Below, piece after piece: positions 8,895-16,243 of a stretch of 24,893 nt of DNA. A program made the translations under genes and the position numbers. Under the pieces are notes generated by a model, which did no database searches, was not told where the DNA came from, and saw only the letters and a program-made list of their open reading frames with translations. Position 1 is the stretch's first letter, and every line of letters begins with the position of its first letter. Origin of the DNA: a bacterium (lineage in GTDB: Bacteria > Bacteroidota > Bacteroidia > Bacteroidales > Muribaculaceae); NCBI GenBank assembly GCA_004561555.1, contig SFVH01000021.1:1-24893 (forward strand), written 5' to 3'.

Positions 8895-10384
8895 TTTTGC
8901 GCCTTAATAATTTGTTGATAGATAGTTTCTGCCGGGATAAGTTCGGAGCAAGTGACCACTGTGCCCACCAGCACCCCGAGCACCCCGTGGGAGTTGATGT
9001 TTTGCCCGGTGAGCAAAAGGTTCGGGATACGAGTGCGTTGCGGCACCCTACAAGCGGCACCGAGCCTCACATCTTTGAGCACGCCATACATCGAGCCTCC
9101 TTCAGTGCCGGTATAGTCGCGATAAGTGAGAGGCGTTGAGGTGTAATAGTGGGCTATGCTCGCCTTGATGCCCGGGAAATCCCTTTCAGCCACATCGAGC
9201 AACTGCTGAGCGTGGCTTTGCTTAAACGCTTCATAGTCGCTTCCACGATGCCCTACGGGCAGATGCTCCCATTGCTTGACTTCGTCGTAGTTCATATAAG
9301 AAAGCAGCACACCACATTGCGCCCATTTTGCCTTATCTTGAGTGCACATGTGCATATACAGATAGCCTTTAGGCCAATTATTTGAGTTGTAAATCTCCGA
9401 GTCCCAAGGACCATTATCACGATAACCGTAAAAATTGCTGTTCATATACGGCACCGTGTGGTCTTTGAAATGGAGATAGATAGCAAATCCCGAGGTGGTG
9501 TTGGGGAGCGCCATCATTCGTTTTCTGAAAGCAGGACGAATGAGCGGGGAGTCAATCATCTCCATTACTCTTGCCGGGTGGATGTCGGAAATCACAATAT
9601 CCGCCGAGTAGAGGGAGCCGTCGGCAGTAGTTACTCCTGTGGCTTTCTCGTTGTCACACATAATCTTCACGGCTTTCTTACCCGACAACACCCTACCTCC
9701 ATAGCGAGCAATAGTTTGTGAAAGGGCATTACAAATCTTATCGCTACCCCCGACAATGCGAAAAGCGCTTTGGTTGTAGAAGTCGGTGATAAAAGCATGT
9801 AGCGCAAAGGGAGTGCGTCCACGTTCACCGGCATAAAGAGGCAAATGTCCCACAAGCACCTCCCGCAACAACGGATTCTTAATAGTGTCTTCAATCACCT
9901 TATCCACACTCACCATACTATACTCCACGCCGACGGTGATGTCGCTTTCGGCATATCTCAGAGAGTGGAGCGAAGATGCCGAAGCAATCTTATCCACAAG
10001 ATTGACATAGTTGAGGATATCGTCGTGAGAATCGGGAAAATATTCGGTCATTCGCTTGATAAAAGCCTCGCGACCATTGGGTATGCGATAGCGCTTGCCG
10101 CGAATACTGTAGACATTGTAAGCGTCTGTGTCAAGACGGCTAAGAGTGATTTTGTCGGTCAACTCCAAATAGCGGAAGATGCGCGACAAGGTCTGCCCTT
10201 CATCAGCGCTACCGATAAAGTGCATGCCAGTCTCAAACTTCACTCCGCGACGAGAGAAGCACTGCAAGCAACCGCCAATCACGGCATTTTGCTCGAGCAC
10301 GGTCACATCATAACCGTTTTTAGCCAAAATAACTCCGCAAGAAAGACCTCCGAGACCGCTCCCAATAATCAGCACACTCTTCAT
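8891..10384 (-). CDS. Phytoene-desaturase-like FAD oxidoreductase, first of a tandem pair
   Basis: The protein has 497 residues from the start at 10384. It opens with the FAD-binding motif GSGLGG (8-13) and Glu31, followed by GGCLQCFSRRG (37-47). It ends with the cofactor-contact segment LLTGQNINSHG, the same layout as its neighbour. The family is CrtI/retinol-saturase-like and acts on polyenes. No carotenoid genes (phytoene synthase, cyclase) are in the window, so the substrate is more likely the aryl polyene than a carotenoid. The start at 10384 gives an ATGA overlap with the stop of the upstream acyltransferase and places the dinucleotide fold at the N-terminus. A longer start at 10420 would add a charged 12-residue tail and is less likely. 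Confidence 0.88.
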   Translation of the reverse strand: MKSVLIIGSGLGGLSCGVILAKNGYDVTVLEQNAVIGGCLQCFSRRGVKFETGMHFIGSADEGQTLSRIFRYLELTDKITLSRLDTDAYNVYSIRGKRYRIPNGREAFIKRMTEYFPDSHDDILNYVNLVDKIASASSLHSLRYAESDITVGVEYSMVSVDKVIEDTIKNPLLREVLVGHLPLYAGERGRTPFALHAFITDFYNQSAFRIVGGSDKICNALSQTIARYGGRVLSGKKAVKIMCDNEKATGVTTADGSLYSADIVISDIHPARVMEMIDSPLIRPAFRKRMMALPNTTSGFAIYLHFKDHTVPYMNSNFYGYRDNGPWDSEIYNSNNWPKGYLYMHMCTQDKAKWAQCGVLLSYMNYDEVKQWEHLPVGHRGSDYEAFKQSHAQQLLDVAERDFPGIKASIAHYYTSTPLTYRDYTGTEGGSMYGVLKDVRLGAACRVPQRTRIPNLLLTGQNINSHGVLGVLVGTVVTCSELIPAETIYQQIIKAQK

Positions 10385-11160
10385 CTCTGTCCTCCTTTCT
10401 CGTATCTTTGTCGTTGGCAAGCATATTTTGTAGCAATAAAAGCGCGAAAAGCTTTAGTGCGAGCATGATAGTCGCTGCCAAACGAAGCATCGTCGGCATC
10501 CACACGCTTAAACACCTCGATATTGATGTCGCCGGAATTCATCAGCCATGCCTTTTTGTTGAGCACGATGCCGGCGCCATGGATAGAGATGGGCACCACG
10601 TCGAGGTGCAACTTCTCGGCAATATAGAATGCCCCTTTATGAAAACGATGCACTTCGAGGTCGGCGCTACGAGTGCCTTCGGGGAAAATCATCACTGAAT
10701 AACCGCGGTCGACGAGCGAGCAAAGGCGGTCGAGATTTTGCTCTAGCCCGTTGCTTGCCGGATAGTATTCGGCATAACGTATAAGCAAGCCGTAAAGTGG
10801 ATTGCGCCACACCCAATCGTTGGTCATAATCACAATCTTCGGGGCAAGCATCATGATGCAAAGCAAGTCGAAATGCGATTGATGGTTGGCGATGATGAGC
10901 GAGGGCTTGTCGAAAGTTTCGCCCTCGGGGTTATGAAGATGAAATCTCACTCCCGGCAACATCCGTTGGGCAATGATTGCCATTTTCTGAATTGAGCGAT
11001 GATAATTCAGTCGCTTCTTCTCGGTGGTTTTGCCAAAAATAAAGCATAGGGCGATTACAGGTTGCACCAAGAGCATCATCAGCACAACAAACACGACGAG
11101 CGAATAGATTGTGAACACAATCTGTCGCGCATATCGCAATATGTCAATCACCTTCTTCAT
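10381..11160 (-). CDS. PlsC/LPLAT-type membrane acyltransferase
   Basis: This 259-residue protein has a hydrophobic N-terminal anchor (about 13-43) and a catalytic domain with NHQSHFD (92-98, the HX4D motif with His93 and Asp98) and FPEGTRS (159-165). Both are standard for 1-acylglycerol-3-phosphate acyltransferase-like enzymes, which transfer acyl groups from acyl-ACP or acyl-CoA onto a hydroxyl of a lipid at the cytoplasmic face of the inner membrane. It resembles the acyltransferase domain fused to the exporter at the left end of the window, including similar flanking text, so the two may be related. It is tied by ATGA overlaps to both the glycosyltransferase before it and the oxidoreductase after it. 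A role attaching the aryl polyene chain to a lipid or glycolipid is inferred. Confidence 0.88.
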   Translation of the reverse strand: MKKVIDILRYARQIVFTIYSLVVFVVLMMLLVQPVIALCFIFGKTTEKKRLNYHRSIQKMAIIAQRMLPGVRFHLHNPEGETFDKPSLIIANHQSHFDLLCIMMLAPKIVIMTNDWVWRNPLYGLLIRYAEYYPASNGLEQNLDRLCSLVDRGYSVMIFPEGTRSADLEVHRFHKGAFYIAEKLHLDVVPISIHGAGIVLNKKAWLMNSGDINIEVFKRVDADDASFGSDYHARTKAFRAFIATKYACQRQRYEKGGQR

Positions 11161-11918
11161 TTCATCAGAGTCTTTAAAAATTTTAAAGGCAAGCCATAAA
11201 TCACGGCTACAACACACAACACCGTGTTGAGCACACTGATGCGAGCGAAGTCGCGTGCGGGACGGAAATGGCTCACTCGCTCCTCAACAGGCGGATAATA
11301 CACCTGTATAGGAATCTCGCAAATCTTCACGGCGTGCCATGCGGCAAACACCAGGAGCTCCAGCTCCGCCTCATAGCGCGATGTGAGTAGCGACAATCCG
11401 TGAAGATTGTGAAGCGGATACAAGCGGAAACCTGTCTGTGTGTCGCTCAGGCGGCGACAAGTTTGCACCCTAAACCAAAAATTAGAGAAATTATTAGCAA
11501 ACTTATTCTTCCCCGGCATATTGTCGTGGTCCAAACCTCTACTACCTATCACCAACGCACCTGGATTTTCCTCCAGCGCAGAGACAAACTTCTCGATGTC
11601 TGAAGCGAAATGCTGACCGTCGCTGTCGATGGTCACAGCATAGTCGAAGCCCATGGCGAGAGCTTTGCGGAAGCCGGATTTCAAGGCATATCCTTTGCCT
11701 CGATTATGCTGATAGTCGACTACGGTGATACTACCATCAAACTGCCGGAGGATGGAGGCTGTGGCATCGGTGGAGCCATCGTTGACCACAATCACGTCAC
11801 TGCAACACTTAAGCACCGAGAGCACCACCTCAGTGACCGTACCCTCGTTGTTGTAAGTAGGCACAATCACACAAGTCTTCAGTGCTTTCATCTTATGCTT
11901 CAAGTCGATTGCTGTCAT
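11157..11918 (-). CDS. Family 2 glycosyltransferase (DPM1-like)
   Basis: This 253-residue GT-A enzyme shows VPTYNN (19-24), a nucleotide-binding NDGSTD (46-51) and the metal-binding DSDGQ (98-102, the DxD motif). A later TQTGFR segment is typical of the dolichol/polyprenyl-phosphate mannose synthase group. A hydrophobic stretch near the C-terminus (VLNTVLCVVAVIYGLPL) suggests membrane association. Family knowledge: such enzymes move a sugar from a nucleotide donor to a lipid acceptor. In the cluster it probably glycosylates the lipid anchor to which the polyene is attached; donor and acceptor cannot be read from sequence. Its ATG overlaps the stop of the upstream hotdog gene (ATGA). An internal Met at 11891 is an alternative start. 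Confidence 0.88.
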   Translation of the reverse strand: MTAIDLKHKMKALKTCVIVPTYNNEGTVTEVVLSVLKCCSDVIVVNDGSTDATASILRQFDGSITVVDYQHNRGKGYALKSGFRKALAMGFDYAVTIDSDGQHFASDIEKFVSALEENPGALVIGSRGLDHDNMPGKNKFANNFSNFWFRVQTCRRLSDTQTGFRLYPLHNLHGLSLLTSRYEAELELLVFAAWHAVKICEIPIQVYYPPVEERVSHFRPARDFARISVLNTVLCVVAVIYGLPLKFLKTLMK

Positions 11919-12283
11919 AATTTGTTGAATGTTGCTGAAATTTTAGTGTACGTGACATTTTCGTCGGCGACCACCGCCTTCACCTTTACACTGTCGATAG
12001 AGTCATCGGCTTGCAGCGACACCTTTAAAGAGCCGGTTTTCCCGGGGATGATGGTGGATAGGAATTTCACGTTGTGTAGCGTGACGAGCGAGAGAGTGTG
12101 ATTGGTCATCAGCGACAACAACTCTTCCACCATTTGAATGATACACACTCCCGGGGTAATCGGATTTCCCGGGAAATGAGCAGCATAAATAGGATGCTTC
12201 TCGTTGAGAGTCACCGTGTAGACGGCACCCTTGGCATTGGCATCGCAGGCTTGCACTATATAGAAATCATTCTTCAGGTCCAT
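11915..12283 (-). CDS. FabZ-like hotdog dehydratase with His but Gln in place of the acidic residue
   Basis: This 122-residue single-hotdog protein carries the FabZ/FabA signature HFPGNPITPG (36-45), including the catalytic His36. Five residues past that segment, where FabZ has its catalytic Glu (as in PGVLIVE), this protein has Gln50 (PGVCIIQ). It should belong to the 3-hydroxyacyl-ACP dehydratase clan. In the pathway it may dehydrate the beta-hydroxyacyl-ACP intermediates that FabG-like reduction produces, giving the conjugated double bonds, alone or with the other hotdog protein at 18355-18801. I chose Met at 12283 because it places the first strand at the N-terminus and overlaps the preceding gene by 17 bases; a longer start at 12319 would overlap more. 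Confidence 0.85.
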   Translation of the reverse strand: MDLKNDFYIVQACDANAKGAVYTVTLNEKHPIYAAHFPGNPITPGVCIIQMVEELLSLMTNHTLSLVTLHNVKFLSTIIPGKTGSLKVSLQADDSIDSVKVKAVVADENVTYTKISATFNKL

Positions 12284-12764
12284 AGCAATCAGGATTATCT
12301 GTTTGATTGTTATTATCAATTAATGGAGAAAACATATATGTCAAATTTCTACGTCGATTGTATAGAGTGACACTACCCGAAGTTGCCACAATCTCTCGTT
12401 TTCCGGCTACTGCCTTTCCGTCGATAAGAGTGGCAAAGAAAAGAAATTTCAAATCGGAGGCTATGGTGCGTCGAATATACCATTTGTTAAGGAAGGCAAT
12501 AGTATTTAAGAGCTTTACCTTCTGGGCATTGGCATCCACTTCAAAATCAAAAGCCTTGATACCAAACTCATTAACCACCGTACCGACCACCTTTTGCTCC
12601 TCGCGTTGCATAAGGCAAATACCCGAAATCGATGCTTTAGGTGTATCGATGACGAGCGACATCTTCACCGTTTCGCCCAATGGCAAGGTGAAGGCGTGTT
12701 GTGCCGACACGGTCAGCGGCAAAACCAACAGCAACAGGCTAATTAATCTTGAAATTACTTTCAT
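12267..12764 (-). CDS. Small exported protein of unknown function
   Basis: This 165-residue protein starts with a clear signal peptide (hydrophobic residues 6-19, likely cut after VSA at about 21), so it is periplasmic or outer-membrane. The mature part is rich in predicted beta strands and has no motif I recognise. It ends with a polar tail. There is no lipobox Cys at the signal end. It follows the LolA-like gene with a 26-base overlap and precedes the hotdog gene with a 17-base overlap. Other aryl polyene clusters also carry a small exported protein next to LolA (for example ApeL in E. coli), so a partner role in moving the product across the periplasm is a reasonable guess but not shown. 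Confidence 0.78.
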   Translation of the reverse strand: MKVISRLISLLLLVLPLTVSAQHAFTLPLGETVKMSLVIDTPKASISGICLMQREEQKVVGTVVNEFGIKAFDFEVDANAQKVKLLNTIAFLNKWYIRRTIASDLKFLFFATLIDGKAVAGKREIVATSGSVTLYNRRRNLTYMFSPLIDNNNQTDNPDCYGPEE

Positions 12765-13380
12765 TTACCGGTTGATTCTTCTTTATGTTCTTTAAAGTGA
12801 TAACGGTATTGTCACCGCTCTTTTCGTGAAGCTCTACGGAGGTCACCACCATTTGCTTCACATCGAAGTGCAGACGAATGAGCGAAAACATCTGCTTCAT
12901 CTGCTTTTTGAGCGGAGTGAGGTCGGCTACCCAATTACCTTTGTCGTCGATAAAATATTTCACAGCAAACTCCTTGTTGTCGGCGAGACATTTGCCGGTG
13001 ACGCTGTTCATCATAATGCGAGCAATCTCCTCAAACATCTTGTTGGTATTGATATCGATAACGTTGCGCTGCTTTCCGGTGTCGATAAGCACCTTCGAGC
13101 CGTTGATGATAAACACATACTTGTAGGGCGAGGTATATTCCCAGCGCAGTTTTCCCGACTTTTTGTAGCGCATCACCCCTGTTGAAGTCATCTTGTCGTT
13201 GAGCATCTTGAGCTGCTTCACTTGCACAAAATTGCAGTCAAGCGTCGTCATTGCCGAAGCGGCAGCATTGATTTTTTGCGACATCTCTCTCCTCTGTGAA
13301 TCGGTAGCGGGAGTGAGCTTGGCGTCAACCGAAATGAAGCAAAGCATCAAGAGGAGCGAAATAAAAAACCTATTTTTCAT
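12739..13380 (-). CDS. LolA-like periplasmic lipoprotein/lipid carrier
   Basis: This 213-residue protein has a signal peptide (residues 4-20, ending near VDA) and a mature domain with LolA features. These include an N-terminal helix (about 28-44), the strand pattern around NFVQVKQLKML (50-60), MRYKKSGKLRWEY (70-82) and SPYKYVFIINGSKV (84-97), which match the LolA half-barrel. LolA normally carries lipoproteins from the inner to the outer membrane. Divergent LolA copies inside aryl polyene and flexirubin clusters are thought to carry the pigment lipid instead. The dedicated copy here supports an outer-membrane destination for the product. It is 9 bases after the small transporter gene and overlaps the next exported-protein gene. 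Confidence 0.85.
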   Translation of the reverse strand: MKNRFFISLLLMLCFISVDAKLTPATDSQRREMSQKINAAASAMTTLDCNFVQVKQLKMLNDKMTSTGVMRYKKSGKLRWEYTSPYKYVFIINGSKVLIDTGKQRNVIDINTNKMFEEIARIMMNSVTGKCLADNKEFAVKYFIDDKGNWVADLTPLKKQMKQMFSLIRLHFDVKQMVVTSVELHEKSGDNTVITLKNIKKNQPVNESNFKIN

Positions 13381-13389
13381 AATTCATGA

Positions 13390-13740
13390 CTATTTGGCAA
13401 TTAAACAACAGCCTATCACCACGAGCGCCAGCCCTATCCAACGCAACATCGACACCTGCTCGTGGAAAACAAACACAGCAGCCAGCACGCCGAAAACATA
13501 GCTGAAACTTGCCAATGGATAGACCACACTCAAAGGATAGCGCTTTACAATAAACCACCACAACACACTTGCCACAACATACATAGCCATATGACCGATA
13601 AACCATCCATTGGCAAACAGCCTTGTGACATACATGAAACTGAATTCGCCCTCATTTTGCAATAGAGCCCTTTTCAGCAACACTTGCCCTGTAGAAAGAA
13701 GTAAGCATTGAAGTAAAGTTATACCAATTAAAGCCCACAT
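13390..13740 (-). CDS. Half-size DMT/EamA-family membrane protein
   Basis: This 116-residue protein is almost entirely hydrophobic with four membrane helices (about 2-18, 40-64, 70-92 and 98-114), the size and shape of small multidrug resistance/ArnE-type proteins that work as dimers. Helix 1 lacks the Glu used by EmrE for proton-coupled drug export, so drug export of that type is unlikely. ArnE/ArnF-like members flip lipid-linked sugars, and with a glycosyltransferase nearby a similar flippase role for a glycolipid precursor is plausible but unproven. The gene overlaps the ketosynthase-like gene before it by 13 bases. Confidence 0.83.
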   Translation of the reverse strand: MWALIGITLLQCLLLSTGQVLLKRALLQNEGEFSFMYVTRLFANGWFIGHMAMYVVASVLWWFIVKRYPLSVVYPLASFSYVFGVLAAVFVFHEQVSMLRWIGLALVVIGCCLIAK

Positions 13741-14741
13741 TTTTTCAATAGTAAAAATGAGTAATTCTTATTATCGCTATGATTAACCACCAACAATCTT
13801 TCCACCTTATCAGGCATATCACCTTTGGCAAGCAAATATTGAGGTATTCTATTCTCTTTAATCATTCGCGCCGCGGCATAAACACCGAGAGCCGACGCCG
13901 AATAGTTTTCGCCAAAAGCGCGCTTATATGCCACTATGGGCAACTCCAAAGAGGCTATTTTGCTGTACCCACAATCGTTGGCGGGCTCATTATTGATGCC
14001 TGCCACAATAGCGTCAGGCTGAGCCTCGGCTACAATACCACAGAGTGCGGCCTCAAGTTCGTCGGGCTGCGGAGAGTAGAGCATCTCCATCTTCTCCACC
14101 TCACACCACGCCCCGGTAGCGACATCAGCTTGCAACATCATAGCCACCGACGCTTCGCTACACGCCACCTGACCGGGTTGTCCCACATAACCTATACGCT
14201 TCAAGAGCGTGAAATAGGAAGGAGTGACCTCGTCGTGACTTCCCACAAGAGCATTTTTTATGGGGGTGACAGCAAACTGCAAAAGAGCATCGTAGAGCGC
14301 ACTCTCAAAGGATGTTGCCTTGTCGGAATAAGTCACATTATAACCGTGCGACTTTGTGTGGATTGCGATGAGCGAACCTATCGTGTTGTGGGTGGATTGC
14401 ATGAAATGAGTAGGTTTCAGCAGTTGTTCGCCATCTATGCAAAGGGCTTTGAGAAACGACTCAGTGTTTTCGACACACCCCAGCCCGGTGCCTGTGATGA
14501 TAGCGTCGGGGTTGGTCACACCGCTATCGCTCATAACTTTCAGCGAAGTGACAAGAGCACGCTTAAGCACCTTCCCCAACCGACGCGACTCGATGGGAGA
14601 AAGAAACTCACGATAGTTAGGCTCACAGCTTCTCACATAAGGCTCTGTAGAAGAAAGCGGCTCAACCATCCATTGATGGCACAATGGCTGTTGCATCGAA
14701 ATCTGCTGAGCTGAAGTGATAAAAATCTTTCGCACATTCAT
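13728..14741 (-). CDS. Cys-less ketosynthase-like protein (chain-length-factor-like partner)
   Basis: This 337-residue protein has the thiolase-type ketosynthase fold of the Ketoacyl-synt_2 group: ATSF (142-145) in the nucleophile region, and STHNTIGS (116-123) before it. Where active enzymes have the nucleophile Cys (SAAC/STAC), this one reads VTYSDKATS (136-144), putting Asp140 at that place, and the HGTxTP and GH histidine motifs are also absent. It therefore should not condense by itself. It starts 4 bases after the stop of a fully active ketosynthase gene. By analogy with ApeO-ApeC in E. coli aryl polyene synthesis, the pair probably forms a KS-CLF heterodimer that sets chain length. The start at 14741 avoids overlap; the longer frame reaches 14810. 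Confidence 0.84.
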   Translation of the reverse strand: MNVRKIFITSAQQISMQQPLCHQWMVEPLSSTEPYVRSCEPNYREFLSPIESRRLGKVLKRALVTSLKVMSDSGVTNPDAIITGTGLGCVENTESFLKALCIDGEQLLKPTHFMQSTHNTIGSLIAIHTKSHGYNVTYSDKATSFESALYDALLQFAVTPIKNALVGSHDEVTPSYFTLLKRIGYVGQPGQVACSEASVAMMLQADVATGAWCEVEKMEMLYSPQPDELEAALCGIVAEAQPDAIVAGINNEPANDCGYSKIASLELPIVAYKRAFGENYSASALGVYAAARMIKENRIPQYLLAKGDMPDKVERLLVVNHSDNKNYSFLLLKKCGL

Positions 14742-14745
14742 AATG

Positions 14746-15942
14746 TCATCGTTTGGAAATGAGGAGTGAAGAGTCGTTGCCGCCGAAACCGAACGAATTG
14801 CATAGCACATGACTCAAATCGATGTTTTGCTTCAACTCATTCACCGGTATTATTCCGTCGGGCATAGCGTTAGCCCAATTCACATTTACAGGAAGGAAGC
14901 TATGACGCAGAGCAAGCATACAAATCACCATCTCGATAGCTCCGGAAGCCGAAGTGGTGTGACCGGTCATTGATTTAGTCGATGACACTGCCGGCACCAT
15001 GCTGCCGAAAAGTCGCTTCATTGCTACCGTTTCGCTGGCGTCATTATTGGGCGTACCGGTGCCGTGGGCATTGATATAGTCGATGTCGCAGGGAGCGAGC
15101 GCAGCCATCTCAAGGGCCTGTTTCATAGCGAGATAAGCACCCTCGCCATTGTCCGATGACGCCGTCTGATGGAAGGCATCACAGGCATTTCCCCATCCGG
15201 AGAGCGAGCACCATGGGCTTGCACCTCTTCTTCTTGCCGAGTCTTCGCTTTCGAGCACCACATAGGCTGCACCCTCACCGAGGTTAAGTCCGGCGCGAGT
15301 GGCATCGAAGGGGCGACAAGGTTTTTCGTCGAGAATCATCAAAGAGTTGAAACCGTTGAGATGATATTTGGTGATACATTCAGCACCACCTGCAACTACA
15401 ATGTCAGCCCTACCAGAGCGGATAAGGTTTGCCCCAAGGATTATGGCATTAGCGGCAGAGGAGCATGCCGTGGAGGGCGTAAACACTCGTGCAAAACGCC
15501 CGGCATGATCGGCAATCATCTGCGAGCAAGCGCCACAATCGTGGGTGGCAATATATTCTTTATGATTATCGCTATCGAGGAAGTCGAGATAATACTGTTC
15601 GCTTTTATCCATACCGCCGACCGTTGTTCCCGACACAAACGAAACATTCCGCAAATCTGAAGGCGACAAAGCGGCATCACGAAGGGCCTCGTCTAGCGCC
15701 ATCATCCCCATCAGCGAAGTTCGTGTGACAGGGGCTTGTTTCGGCACATTGACAATGTCAGCCATCTCGTCGTTGCTCAACTTCACCTCCCCCACCGGAA
15801 ATTCGTGATGGTCGGTGGCGAGATAGCGTAGCGGAGCAATCCCCGACTTGGAGTCGAGGAGCGAACGCAGAGTCTGTGAGCAATCGTTGCCTATTGCGGA
15901 AACAATGCCGGCGCCGGTGATAACAATCGGAGTATGATTCAT
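14746..15942 (-). CDS. Beta-ketoacyl-ACP synthase (KAS II-like), active
   Basis: This 398-residue protein is a FabF-like condensing enzyme with the full Cys-His-His triad: STACSS (Cys160), HGTGTP (His293) and KSMTGHT (His328), and the usual glycine-rich end SFGFGG. It catalyses Claisen condensation of malonyl-ACP with the growing acyl chain. Its immediate downstream neighbour is the Cys-less partner, 4 bases away, and an ACP gene lies 12 bases upstream, so this is the best candidate for the main polyene-extending KS. Length and motifs are normal for the family and nothing looks degraded. Confidence 0.93.
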   Translation of the reverse strand: MNHTPIVITGAGIVSAIGNDCSQTLRSLLDSKSGIAPLRYLATDHHEFPVGEVKLSNDEMADIVNVPKQAPVTRTSLMGMMALDEALRDAALSPSDLRNVSFVSGTTVGGMDKSEQYYLDFLDSDNHKEYIATHDCGACSQMIADHAGRFARVFTPSTACSSAANAIILGANLIRSGRADIVVAGGAECITKYHLNGFNSLMILDEKPCRPFDATRAGLNLGEGAAYVVLESEDSARRRGASPWCSLSGWGNACDAFHQTASSDNGEGAYLAMKQALEMAALAPCDIDYINAHGTGTPNNDASETVAMKRLFGSMVPAVSSTKSMTGHTTSASGAIEMVICMLALRHSFLPVNVNWANAMPDGIIPVNELKQNIDLSHVLCNSFGFGGNDSSLLISKR

Positions 15943-15954
15943 CTCTTGGTGGGA

Positions 15955-16212
15955 TTATTTTGTGCGGTTTTCGGCTACATACTTAGCCATCACGTTGATA
16001 GATTGGAAAATCTCCTTACCCTTGGCAGGGTCTTTGAGTTTGATACCGTAGTTTTTTTCTAACATCACGATAAGTTCCAACGCATCTATAGAGTCTAATC
16101 CGAGACCGTCGCCAAACAAGGGTGCATCGTTGTCGATATCTTCGGGAGTCACTTCTTCGAGGTTAAGCACTTCAATTATTTCTTTTTTCAGTTGCAAAAT
16201 GAGTTGTTCCAT
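15955..16212 (-). CDS. Acyl carrier protein (second ACP)
   Basis: This 85-residue acidic helical protein has the phosphopantetheine attachment motif GLDSID (38-43) with Ser41. It would carry the aryl starter, malonyl units or the growing polyene as thioesters in the cytoplasm after modification by a phosphopantetheinyl transferase encoded outside the window. It lies between the truncated ketosynthase-like gene (31 bases upstream, the widest gap inside the operon) and the active ketosynthase gene. The cluster has two ACPs, as in E. coli (ApeE and ApeF), where one serves initiation and the other extension; which is which here cannot be told. Confidence 0.93.
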   Translation of the reverse strand: MEQLILQLKKEIIEVLNLEEVTPEDIDNDAPLFGDGLGLDSIDALELIVMLEKNYGIKLKDPAKGKEIFQSINVMAKYVAENRTK

Positions 16213-16243
16213 ATTCTTACTGTTATTTATGTCGTTAAAAAAA

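Noticed and set aside
7389..10384. Carotenoid biosynthesis locus
   Set aside because: Only the desaturase-like pair is present; there is no phytoene synthase, lycopene cyclase or prenyl transferase gene.
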